A stretch of 64,000 nt of DNA from Iris pallida (Eukaryota; Streptophyta; Magnoliopsida; Asparagales; Iridaceae). The stretch covers positions 30,117,088 through 30,181,087 of the forward strand of contig JANAVB010029819.1 in the NCBI GenBank assembly GCA_029216955.1. The letters run 5' to 3'. The notes under the pieces were generated by a model, which was given only the letters and a program-made list of their open reading frames with translations, searched no databases and had not been told where the DNA came from. Numbering within the stretch: the stretch's first letter is position 1; every line of letters begins with the position of its first letter. This document shows, piece by piece, positions 1 to 10,610 of this stretch. A program made the translations under genes and the position numbers.

Positions 1-106
1 CCTACCAAACTTCATGCACAGTTGGGGTACCAATATGGTTGCATCTACGAGAAAAAACAAATTAACAAGTGTTTAGAGAGATTTACCTATTGAGTGTTCA
101 AAAACT
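1..106. other. Unassigned left flank
   Basis: These bases do not match the start of the 3' LTR of element A (8126-8265), although LTR similarity begins right after them at about 107. The 5' LTR of A is therefore cut off here, by deletion or by another insertion. I see no coding signal. Confidence 0.5.
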
Positions 107-1049
107 CAATAAAAAAGTATTCAAGTCGTCATCCAAAAGCAAATTGAACAGGAACCAGATCGAGTCATTTTATATTTTATTCTATATTTCTTCTTTATTG
201 AGTCTAGGACACAAAATGTAAAATCGAACGGGTACTACTGTCTTAGGTTATCTACAGTCCACTCATCTAAAAAGCCTACCCATTTATCTTAGCTACACGT
301 ATCCAAAAAGCTAAAAAATCTTATGCAAATTTGGCCATACAAAACATGTTTGGAGTGACAAAACTCAGACAGAGCTCTGACCGAGTTTGGTCCGAGTTCG
401 CTCCAATATATTTGAATATTCAGTTGCCCCAAATCTGCATACAACGTTCGTCTGGGAGATCTTCGCATCCTAACTCTGCCCCAACTCTGCCCGAGTTCGA
501 TCCCCAAAATATCTATAAATAGAAAGAATTTTTTCATTTCTAATCACTCATTCACTCTTCTCTCTATCTATTTATAAATTGTTTTTTCGATCTAAAGCTT
601 TCATATTCCACCTATGCATCTCTGAGCCGGAGCCAGTACATCTGTTCGATTTAGAGTTCTTTGGATTATAGAGTTGTAAAGAGGTTTTTCAAGTTCATAA
701 AACATCTCAGTTTTCAGAGCCAGTCGTGCGCTCGTCACCAAGCACGATTTGTGAAGTTAGTCGTCACTTGTCACCAAGCACGGTGTTGTAAAGAGACTGC
801 AAGCTCACAATTAGCTTATGAATAGTGAATTAATAGCGAATAAGAGTACTTGCGACTGACTAGTTCTCCTCAGAAGGAAACCAGTATATCGCGGTATTCA
901 CTGAGTTTGATTTTTATCTCTTGTGTACTTACAATTTTGTCTCTTTATTACTACCATAGTTATAATCTGCTTAAATTTTTAATTGGTGATTATTTTTGCT
1001 GCACACGTACACACTCTATTCACCCCTAGAGGTGCTCAACGGTCCTACA
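107..1049 (+). repeat. 5' LTR of element A (truncated)
   Basis: Matches the 3' LTR at 8126-9211 but lacks its first ~145 bases. It ends in CCTACA two bases before the primer-binding site. A TATA box (TATAAAT, 514-520) lies just downstream of two tandem 11-bp arrays: four units at 359-402 and three at 469-501. A pyrimidine-rich leader follows the TATA box. Confidence 0.85.
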
Positions 1050-1051
1050 AT

Positions 1052-1062
1052 TGGTATCAAGC
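1052..1062 (+). promoter_or_regulatory. Primer-binding site of element A
   Basis: TGGTATCAAGC lies two bases after the LTR end. It is the initiator tRNA-Met site (TGGTATCAGAGC in element D) with a one-base loss. Confidence 0.8.
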
Positions 1063-1099
1063 ATGTTATATTCTAATATAACAACCCGAAAGGGTATAT

Positions 1100-2870
1100 A
1101 TGGCCGTGTGAATCAATATTCAATGGTGAAGGCAATCCACAAATAGACCCCCACTATTTGATGGAACGAACTATATTTAGAAAACCTAAATGACTTTCTT
1201 CCTAAGTATCTTGACTTTGATATTTGGTCTATAATTGTTGATGGTTATAAGAAATTGGCAGTATAGTGATTAGGGCGTACTTATAGACAAGCACATGATA
1301 AATACACTGATAAGAAAAGTTAAAGGCTAGTCTAGATGCAATTGCCATCAATGTACTATTTTCTGCAATTGACGAGACAAAGTTCAATCGCGTTTCTACC
1401 TGTACTACATCTCATGATATTTGGAAACTTCTTGTGGTAACCTATAAAGGACTTCCCAAGTAAAAAATCCAAAATCAGTACTAACACAGGAATATGAATA
1501 TTCAAATGAACCCGGTGAGTCAATTATACAGATGTTTACTCGTTTCCTAGATATCACTAATCCCTTGCAATCTCTTGGTAAAGATTACAGTAATCACGAG
1601 AAGATCAAAAGTGCTACGGGCTCTAACCAAGAATTGGAACCCAAAGGCAATAACAATCATTGAAAAAAATGATCTCACCACCATAAGTCTAGAGACACTT
1701 ATGGGCAAGCTGATGACCCATGAGCTGGATCTACAAGAATTCAAAGAAGCGACCCCTAAAAAAATCGATCGCCTTCAAATCTCAAGCCATAAGAGCAGCA
1801 TGCAATAATTTGATGAAGAATCATCTTGTGTGATGAACAAGCTCTACTAGTAAGAAATTCAGAAATTTCTAAAGTTTGAGATCAAACAGAAAGAAGAAAG
1901 ATCCATGAAAGTAACGAAGAAGAAACAATGCTTTAGATGCAAAGTCAGGGCACATGACGAAGGACTATCCAATATCAAAGAACAGTCCATATGATAGATC
2001 AAGATCAAGCAAAAAAGTGACAACTGGTTGAAAGTATGCTAATACAAGCATCTGGCATGAAAGTATGCCAGTGATTCAGAGAAAGGAAACCCTGCAGCAT
2101 GCCAATGTCAGTCTCATGGCATTCAATAAGTATCTTCTAACCCTCTGTATGATGATTTTACTTTCGATGAGTTAGAAAATGCCTTTAGCGAACAACTTGA
2201 AAACACATAAATGTGCTAGACAAGTATAAGAAATCTCGTAAAGAGGTTAAGGCGGCACAACCGAAGTAGCCAGATTTCTAATCTTCTCGAAGATATCAAA
2301 GAGACATCTACTATCGGTAATACGGATGAGATAGCCAAGCTCAAAGTAGACTATCATAGGCTATCCTCACCATTGAAAGGAAAGAAAGAATATGTCAAAG
2401 TACAAGAACTTTATGATATAGAAAAAGAGGCACTTAGTCACGAGCAAAGATCATTAATATGACTGCTAGATATGTCTTGTGCGGTCTCTAAAAAGTTAGA
2501 GATTAATTAGGCAAGCAGGCCATCCCTGTGACACAACCTAAGGTTAGTCCTAATGCTAAGCATACATCTAAAAGGACTCAACCACAGAAAGCACGTAATA
2601 AACATGCTTATCATCATGCTTTCACGTCTAGGTTTTTATAAAAACACAATTACTTGTCAACACAAAACAAAGAATACTTTTTTCAAAACTTACTTGCACG
2701 TTTTGTGGTACATACGGGCACATATCATAGTATTGTCTAGCAAGAAAGCTTGTTGACAATCAACACTTGTTTGGAGACCTAAGACTAATCAATATAGACC
2801 ATTCAAGAATTGGGTACCAAAGGATTCATCAACTCGTTTTATAGATGGACCGTCAACCCTCTCATGCTAG
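1100..2870 (+). pseudogene. gag of element A, degenerate
   Basis: Capsid gene homologous to the gags of B, C and D. Recognisable pieces are the N-terminal fold segment, the UBN2-type capsid stretch near 1550-1780 and a damaged CCHC zinc knuckle at about 1930-1973, where a frameshift follows the second cysteine and the last cysteine is replaced by tyrosine. The frame after the presumed ATG at 1100 meets stops within a few codons. The last stretch reads through a tryptophan-valine-proline-lysine motif to a stop at 2868-2870 and overlaps pol in the +1 frame, as in the sister elements. It cannot encode a working Gag. Confidence 0.8.
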
Positions 2871-5800
2871 AAGCAAGTGGATCCTCGATAGCGGATGTTC
2901 GCGGTACATGACTGGTGATGCAGCTTTGTTCATTACGCTATTGATGAAGAAATAAGGATATGTTCCTTCAAAAATAACTTGAGAGGTGATATAATTGGAA
3001 ATGGCACTGTTGGTATGTCTTCTTACCCAGTAATAAAAGACTTTTGTCTAGTTACAGTTTGAAATACCTACTTAGCATAAGTTATTTGGTAGATAATGGT
3101 TATGGAATCAATTTTGTAAAAGACAAATATACTATATATGATATGTCATCTGGTATTCCTATATATGAAACGATTAGAGAAGACAACATTGATGTTTTCT
3201 TTCTAGAGAGTACTAACAATGCAGGCAGGTGCCTAGTAGCAAATCAGGATAAAAGTTGGCTATGACACATGAGGCTAGGACATGCTAATATGGATACTAT
3301 CTCACGACTTAGAACCAAGAAGTTGGTAAAAGGACTCCCCGAAATAACATTTAAGAGAGACATAATATGTGCTAATTGTGAAAAAAAGACAACTAGGTCA
3401 ACCTTTAAATCCATCAATGTTGTAAGTACTTTTAGGCCCTTGTAGTTAATTCATATAGATTTGTTTGGCCCTAGTAGAGTCGCTCTACGCTTTTGTTATT
3501 GTTGATGATTTCTCTTATTTTACTTGGGTTTACTTTTTATCAAATAAAAGTGATGCTATTTTTGAATTTTAGATATTTTGCAAAAATGTACAAAATGAAA
3601 AAGGCTTCATGATTACTCGTATCCGAACTGATCATAGTGGCAAATTCGTAAATTTTGATTTCAAAAAAAATTCTGATGATAGTGGATATTACTATGAGTT
3701 TTTCTGTCTTAGAACTCCCCAACAGAAGGGTACTGTGGAGCGGAAGAATCGAACTCTAAGCGAGATAGCTAGAGTCATGCTGAATCAGCATAATCTTCCT
3801 AAATATTTTTGGGCATAAGCTGTTAGTACAGCCTGTCATATTTTGAATAAGGTGTTAATTCGACCTATCTCGAAGAAAATGCCATATGAACTTTGGTTTG
3901 GAAGGATTTCTAATATTTCTTATTTTAAAGTTTTTGGATGTTGCTGTTTTATCCTGAACAACAAGGACAACTTGGGAACGTTCGACTCTAAAGCAGATGA
4001 AGGGATATTTATCGGATATGCTGCTAAGAGTAAGGGATATAGAGTATTCAATAAAAGATCTATGATTGTTGAAGAATCCATTAACGTTACTTTCGATGAG
4101 CTCAAAACTCACAGATCTAGTGACAATGATGATGAAGATGCACAGGTCAAATCTAAGTCATCCAAAGATACTGCTACCAATGAGAGTCCTGTGAAAGATC
4201 TAACACAAAGATTCAAATCCTGGAAATTCTTTCCAGATCATCCAGAGGCGCTCATCATAGGTAATGTATCGAAGGGTGTAAGTACATGTTCTTGATATAA
4301 AGACTGATATAGCAACTAATGTAGCTTTTATATCACAAGTAGAACCTAAAACTATAGCAGATGCTTTTGTTGATGAATTTTGGATTGATGCCATGCAAGA
4401 GGAACTTAATCAATTTGAGAGAAGCCAAGTTTGGGAACTCATTCCTAACCTATTGGTCAATCGATAATTGGTACCAAATGGGTGTTTCGAATAAACTAAA
4501 TAAGGATAGGCAAGTCCTATGCAACAAAGCACGTCTAGTTGTACAAGGTTATAATCAAGAAGAAGGTATTGATTATGATGAGATATATGCTTCTGTTACT
4601 AGACGAGAAGCTATCCGCATGTTTTGTGCATTTGCAAGTTTTCATAATTTTAAATTATTTCAAATGGACATGAAAAGTATATTTTTAAATGGATAGTTGA
4701 AAGAATAAGATTTTGTGAAACAATCCCTAGTTTGAAGATTTTCAAAACTCGATCACGTCTTCAAACTAAGAAAAGCACTCTATGGACTCAAACAAGCGTG
4801 AGAGTGCCTTTCTACTTGAAAATGGCTTTTCAAAAGGAAGATTTGATACTACTTTATTTATCAAGTCTTTAGATAATGATATTCTTCTTGTGCAAATATA
4901 TGTCGATGACATCATTTTCGGTTCTACTAACGAAAAACTCTGCCAAGAATTTGCTAAGTGTATGCAGAGTGAGTTTGAGATAAGTATGATGGAAGAGTTG
5001 AACTACTTCCTAGGACTTCAGATCAAACAACACTCACAGGAAACATTCATTAACCAAGCTAAGTATACAAAAGACTTACTGAAGAAGTACGACTTCGACA
5101 ACGTAAAGCCTATCGGAACTCCATTGTCTATATATATCAAGCTTGACATTGATGAAAATGGCAAACCAGTCGACCAACGTAAGTATCGAGGTATGATTGG
5201 TAGTTTATTATATTTAACTGCTAGTCGCCCTGATATTATGTTTAGTATTTGCATTTGTGCTAGGTATCAAGCTAACCCTAAGGAATCACAATTATGCGCC
5301 GTTAACCGTATCTTCCAATACCTTAAGATAACTTCTACAGTCGTCTTGTGGTATCCCATAACCAAATCTTTTGACCTAATCGGTTATTCAGATGTAGATT
5401 TTGTAGGATGTAAAGTAGACCGTAAAGTACCAGCGGTACGTGTCATTTCCTGGGTAAAGCTTTAGCTCCTGGTTTAGCAAGAAGTAAGATTCTGTAGCAC
5501 TATCAATGACTAAGGCTGAGTATATCATCTTAGGACGCTGTTGTGCTCAAATTTTATGGACGAAGCAAACTCTAGAAGACTATAATCTGCACTCCCCCGA
5601 AGATTCCTATTTACTGTGATAACACTAGCACGATTAACTTGACTAAGAACCCTATTTGTCACTCATGTACAAAGCACATAGAAATTCGTCATCACTTTTT
5701 ATGTGATCACCAACAACACGGCGATATTTACTTAGATTTTATTGACACAGATCATCAACTAGCAGATATTTTCACAAACTACTAGCTGAAGACCGCTTTA

Positions 5801-5880
5801 ACTATCTACGTTGTGAGCTAGGCATACTTGAATTTTGGATTCATGATGCATTATGGTTAATAAAAACTCTTATAACTTAA
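2845..5880 (+). pseudogene. pol of element A, degenerate (PR-INT-RT-RH)
   Basis: Starts at ATG 2845, directly after an in-frame TAG, in the +1 frame relative to gag. Domains in order: protease with DSGCSRYMTGDA; pre-integrase zinc region around LGHANMDTISRL; integrase core pieces (RTPQQKGTVERKNRTL near 3710-3760); reverse transcriptase with QIYVDDIIFGST near 4900; RNase H with the GYSDVDFVGCKVDRK region near 5390. At least six frameshifts and several stops break it. Identity to B, C and D pol is obvious throughout, so the assignment to this copia lineage is firm. The exact 3' end is uncertain. Confidence 0.85.
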
Positions 5881-5910
5881 AACTTTGAAAGTTATTAATT
5901 GATGTTATTT

Positions 5911-6022
5911 TGGTTACAAGCCGAAAGAGCCCCTCGGTCATATAGGAGTAAATAGCCTGAAGTGACACGGTGTACTAGTCTTCTGACTACCGCTAGTTGG
6001 GATCCCGCCCCTACAACTAACC
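5911..6022 (+). other. Conserved post-pol structured block, element A
   Basis: Non-coding block shared with D, F and, more distantly, B and C. First stem: TAGTC (5976-5980) with GACTA (5985-5989) around the loop TTCT. Second stem: TAGTTG (5994-5999) with CAACTA (6014-6019). Element D has TAGCTG/CAGCTA in the second stem, a compensatory change. It sits just after pol, where Sireviruses are known to carry conserved non-coding signals. Confidence 0.7.
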
Positions 6023-6114
6023 AAAAGTAATGAAAATTATTAAATGTAGAAGTTTAAAAGTTATCAAGTGTATTTATCATTCATTATGCATTAATGAATT
6101 GGGAATACAAGTAG

Positions 6115-6200
6115 CCGAACTCGGACAAAACTCGGACCGAGTTCGGTCGGCGATGGTTCAAGTTCCAGAACCGCTGTTGCCAGCCCTAGCTCTATTTAAA
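6115..6200 (+). promoter_or_regulatory. Putative internal promoter of ORF3, element A
   Basis: Three tandem 11-bp units (6115-6125, 6126-6136, 6137-6147; first unit CCGAACTCGGA) are followed by a TATA-like TATTTAAA at 6193-6200 and a pyrimidine-rich leader. The layout mirrors the LTR promoter of the same element. Promoter activity is inferred. Confidence 0.5.
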
Positions 6201-6375
6201 CATCATCTTCTTCATAGTTTTTCTCCATCTCTCTACCGAAAACCCCCTCAAAACCCTAGTTCTAATCCTCTTAAGCTTTCCTTCTCCTTCATTCCTAGGT
6301 CTATGAAGCTCGGAAGGTGTTCTCCTCCATTCCTCCTTTAAGGTATCTTTATCTCTTTCTCTTCTATTTTTATCC

Positions 6376-7645
6376 ATGTCTCCTAAACTCCATAAGAGAA
6401 AGAAAGTAGCTTCTCAAGCAAGTTCATCTTCAACTTAGGAGTATGAACCGGTTAGCATTTTCAGTCCCACGCATCCTACTGACGATGAAGATTATAATTC
6501 TGTATTATTTCCTTATGCAGAATATTTAATTGCTTGGTTTGACTCTTTTCTTGGTAGAGACATTTGTCCAGGATGCTCCGTAAATTTTACTATATTTCCG
6601 AAATACGCTCCTACTTTTAAAAGACTCTGTCTTCAGGACTTCTTTGAAACAGCTGACAACATATACGATAATGTTGTCTGTATGTTCTATTGCAATATGC
6701 ATGTTAGGGACGAGGGTAGCATTTATTCTTGTGTCAGTGGTCATGAGATTGAATCTAACTCAACCGATGTGAGAGAATACTTTCACATGCCAGATGTTGC
6801 CGAAAAATTGGTTAATATTAATCATGTTCAATTCTCCGAAGGTGCCACCCTTGATTCATTTAAGGTAGCTATGTGTCACCCTAGACATGTTCTTCGAAAC
6901 GGTAGGGTGTACTCAAAGCACCTTAATCAAAATTTCTATGAATTACATCGCTTTATTTTTTTCCTCTTTGCTTCCCAAAATGGAATCTTCTGATGAGATC
7001 ACATTTTATGAGATGTACGCGATGTATCATCTGTATTTTGGTGTTCAGTTTTCTGTTCCCAAGACCATTGTGGCTTGGATGATCGGTTGCAGACGGCCGG
7101 GACGTAACCTTTTATACCCCATGCATCTAGCAGCTATCTTTAGAAGATTTGGAATCAGTCTTACCTTGTGTCCTTATTCTTCTACATCTTCTGAGCTGAT
7201 TAGATCCAATACTTATCCTAACCCACCTCCTCCACCCGGCACTGAGCCTGCTCCTGCTCTTGATGATGATCCAGATTTCCCTGCTCCAGCTGCTCCTACT
7301 CCAGTCTTTGACCCGCAGTTCTATCAGCGATTCGATGACTTTGTTGCTCTCACTGAGCAACGTTATTAGCACTTTGATGAGGTTGTTACCCTGTCGGGAC
7401 AACGTCATCAATGTCATGTTGATGCAGAGTTCTGACACACCTCACAGGCACAAGTGTTGAGGAACATCATAGCTGATCTTCACTGGAGTTTGGCGCATGA
7501 CCCTACACATTCAATTCACATGATCCATCTTCCCAGTTTTGCTGGACCGATATTCGATGATGAGACTAATTTCTAGCACTTTGATCCTACCACTCCCTAC
7601 TTTGATCCCCAGCCACCTGCTGCTCCTGGTGATGATGACACCTAG
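6376..7645 (+). pseudogene. ORF3 (post-pol extra ORF) of element A, broken
   Basis: Extra reading frame between pol and the 3' LTR, homologous to ORF3 of B, C and D. The start at 6376 is the ATG followed by a basic N-terminus (SPKLHKRKKV), like the basic starts of the sister ORFs. A stop lies at 6436-6438, a frameshift near 6950 and further stops at 7367 and after. Conserved blocks are still readable: a cysteine-asparagine motif (MFYCNMH), the YELHRFIF helix and a proline-rich linker. No signal peptide or clear membrane segment is seen. The family resembles proteins annotated as putative plant transposon protein; function unknown. Confidence 0.7.
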
Positions 7646-8125
7646 ATGTGATGTGGGCTTCAGTTTAATATGTTTTGAGTTTTATTTGCTAGAGATAATG
7701 ATCTTTGTAGTTACTTTTTGTATCAGTCTAAACTATTCTAGTTAGTCTTTATCTTTATTCTAGTAGTCATAAACTTTCCTAGTTATGACTTTTTAAGCAC
7801 ATTTGATGTACATTTGGCTTCAGTTCAGTTCAGTTTATGATATTTTAGTATTTAGTTCACTACTACTAGCTCTACTTATTATGTGACTTATATATTTTGG
7901 TTATTACTCTATTTCTTTATCTTTGTCTGTGAATTTTTTTGTTGGCTCCACACATTACGGGGGAGCAACAAATTTTGTACATGACAAAGGGGGAGAAGAG
8001 CAATACAAAAATTTTAAAAATTCAAACGATGAATCAAATAACAAGTCATGTATATTATTTCAAGTTTATATATTAGCTATATTTTAGTATACACTCAAGT
8101 TTGTCAATTATCAAAAAGGGAAGAT
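7646..8125 (+). promoter_or_regulatory. 3' untranslated region with multiple polypurine tracts, element A
   Basis: AT-rich, no gene. Three G-rich purine tracts occur at 7959-7965, 7986-8000 and 8113-8124. The last directly abuts the 3' LTR and is the likely plus-strand primer. Multiple tracts are a Sirevirus hallmark. Confidence 0.65.
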
Positions 8126-9211
8126 TTTTGGCCCATTGTCTAATGGTCACACCTAATTTTTATAATCAACGATGACTTAAGTCGATACACAAAATATACG
8201 AATGCTGCTAACATTTCAGGACAAGTGAAATCAATATCGAAGAGCGTACTACGTCAACAATAAGTATTCATGTCATCATCCAAAAGCAAAATTGAACAAG
8301 AATCAGGTCGAGTCATTTTACATTTTATTCTGTATTTTATTCTTTATTGAGTCTAGGACACGGAATATAAAATTTATCGGGTACTACTGGCTTAGGTTAT
8401 GTACAGTACACTCATCTAAAAAGCCTACACATTTATCTTAGCTCCATGTATCCAAAAAGCCATAAAATCCTATGCAAATTGGCCATACAAAAGATGTTCT
8501 GGAGTGACAAAACACAGAGAGAACTCTGATCGAGTTCGGTCCGAGTTTGGTCTGAGTTTGGTCTAATATATTTGAATATTCAGTTGCTTCTAAATCTGCA
8601 CACAACGTTCGTCTGCGAGATCTTCGCATCCGAACTCTACCCGAGTTCGGTCCCCAAACACACCTATAAATAGAAGAGAATTTTTTATTTCTAGTCACGC
8701 ATTCACTCTTCTCTCTATCTATTTCTAAAGTATTTTTTAGCGATCTAAAGCTTTCACATTCTACATATACATCTCTTAGCCAAAGCCAGTAATATCTATT
8801 CAATTTAGAGTCTTTGGTTTACAGAGTTGTAAAGAGGTTTTTCAAGTTCAGAAAACATCTCAGTTTTCGGAGCCGGTCGTGCGCTCGTCACCAAGCATGG
8901 TGTTGTGAAGTCAGTCGTGCACTTGTCACAAAGTACGGGATTGTAAAGTGACTGCAAGCTCTCATTTAGCTTATGAATAGTGGATTAACAGCGGACAAGA
9001 GTACCTGCGACTAGACTAGTCCTCTAAGAAGGAAACTAGTATATATCGTGATGTTCACTGAGTTTAATTTTCTATCTCTTGCTGTACTTACAATTCTATC
9101 TCTTTATTACTGCCATAGTTATAAACTGCATAAATTTTTAATTGGTGATTATTTCCACTCCACACGCACACACTTTATTCACCCCCTCTAGAGGTGCTCA
9201 ACGGTCCTACA
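8126..9211 (+). repeat. 3' LTR of element A
   Basis: 1,086 bp. By comparison with the B and C LTRs it should begin TGTTGGCCCATTG; here the second base is T, a terminal mutation. It ends CCTACA. A TATA box lies at 8665-8671 below two 11-bp arrays: four units at 8519-8562 and two at 8630-8651, one unit fewer in the second cluster than the 5' LTR. Confidence 0.9.
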
Positions 9212-9450
9212 GAGACTTTCATCTTCTTTCAGAATCAATATACTTGTCATGTGCTTTTTTAACCAAATTTCCATCAATAAGAACACGTAGAGGCTTTTTA
9301 TAGCCATCAACTGCAATTGACCATAAGTCAAAGATCTGGAGATTTCAAAAAGAAACTAATACGTGTTTTCCAGTAAGTGTAGTTGGTACCATCAAACAAT
9401 GGGGGTCTGTTTGTGACTTGGCCTTTAGTTGTGAATTTTACAGTTGCCAT
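9212..9450 (-). pseudogene. gag N-terminal fragment of element G
   Basis: Read on the minus strand from ATG 9450. It closely matches the first ~80 residues of the B and C gags (FDGTNYTYWKTR core). It stops abruptly at 9212, where the 3' LTR of A begins, in the middle of the conserved segment that precedes the ARAINALF motif in the sister gags. It is a fragment only. Confidence 0.85.
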
Positions 9451-9530
9451 GTGTGATATAGTGATCTTTGTAACAACAGCTATATATAAAGAAAATAATA
9501 ACAATGCTACCTCGCTTTACCTGTATAACT

Positions 9531-9543
9531 CGTTCTGATACCA
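9531..9543 (-). promoter_or_regulatory. Primer-binding site of element G
   Basis: The minus strand reads TGGTATCAGAACG, two bases inside the LTR edge at 9546. Initiator tRNA-Met type. Confidence 0.75.
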
Positions 9544-9545
9544 AT

Positions 9546-10610
9546 TGTAGGAACAAAATATAAAGCGATATACTGTAGAGGGGGGTGAATAGAGCAGGCA
9601 GCAGAATATTAGCTATTAAAAATGTTAGCAGCAAGATTACAGAAATATATCACAGATGTGAGTAAGTAAAAGTAAAGTGCTAAGAGCAAACATGAAGATG
9701 GCAATGTATACTGCTCTCTCTCTTGTGAGGATTAATACAGTCGAGAAAACTCTAGCTCCCGGTTGAAATCCACCATGGAAAAATTGAAGTTGTCATACAA
9801 AGTCCTTACAACTTCTACAAACGCGAGCTTTGATCCGAAGCATTCGACCAACTTTAATTGTTAAGTGTCTCACTTCTGTCAAGCCTCTTGATTACAATCA
9901 CTCTGAACATCTAGACTGTACCGCACTGGCAAATCGACTAGAGGATTGCAATTGGCTTGGGATTTGAAATTGAAAGTTTAGTGGGACTTTGGAAGATCGT
10001 AGTAAGCTTAGAGAGAAGAGATATAAAAGTGTATGTGGTGTGGTAGAATGGTAGAATTTTTTCTCTATTTATAGGATTTCCAAAGGGAGAATTCGGACAT
10101 AATTTAGACAGAATTCAGACGAAATTCTATGTGAGAATCTCCGCATATAGTCGTTGCATCTGTAACTGCTGGAAGACTAAGTTTAAAATCCAACGTATAG
10201 ATAGTCGAACTCGGGCCAAATTCTGGACAAATTCGTATCGAATTCTGCTGGTCCAAAATTGGTTTGATTTGGGTTGGCATCTCAGGTTTTAGGATTTTGA
10301 AAGGTCAAACAGTTAGGAGGTAGTTTGGCCTTTGTGAGTGGACTTCTTCTCAAAACGAAAAGAGTATTTTGAAAACGTTTCTTGGGTAGCCTATTTGCCA
10401 GTATGACTCAGTTTGCAATATATTCCTAGACTCAATAAAATACAAAAATACTTTAATAATTGGAAATACAGACGTGAGGAAAAATACTGCTCCAAGTTCC
10501 AAAGTCTTGAACGGTAGCAGGCATAAGCTATCGCTGTTCGTCCAAGTAGCCCTTATATCGAAACAGAGTTAGATCAATTATTAAAATCCGGTTCGACCAT
10601 TACTAATGGG
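9546..10610 (-). repeat. 5' LTR of element G (all but last six bases)
   Basis: Begins TGTAGGAAC on the plus strand (the LTR 3' end, minus sense), like the B and C LTRs. TATA box TATTTATA at 10066-10073 (plus strand). Two degenerate 11-bp arrays of four units each lie at 10087-10130 and 10205-10248. It is interrupted at 10610 by H. Confidence 0.85.

Larger units (their letters stand above)
107..9211 (+). mobile_element. Sirevirus-type Ty1/copia retrotransposon A, 5' LTR truncated
   Basis: Degenerate element in the order LTR, PBS, gag, pol, post-pol structured block, ORF3, polypurine tracts, LTR. The two LTRs match from about 107-1049 and 8270-9211 with many differences, so the insertion is old. 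The 3' LTR ends at 9211, exactly where an antisense gag sequence begins. A therefore inserted into the gag of element G, which continues at 9212. The left target-site copy cannot be seen because the first ~145 bases of the 5' LTR are missing. All three coding regions carry stops and frameshifts. Confidence 0.9.
9212..10610 (-). mobile_element. Sirevirus G fragment (gag N-terminus, PBS, 5' LTR)
   Basis: Antisense Sirevirus fragment cut on the left by element A inside gag and on the right by H inside its 5' LTR. The last six LTR bases (CCAACA) reappear at 51088-51093, right after the H element and its ATGGG duplication. The 3' part of G must lie left of the window or be lost. Beyond 51093 the host of G, element E, resumes. 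Confidence 0.85.

Noticed and set aside
289..537. Overlapping small frames in the A LTR
   Set aside because: They lie across the promoter arrays of the LTR, on both strands, with no conservation as protein between the two LTRs.
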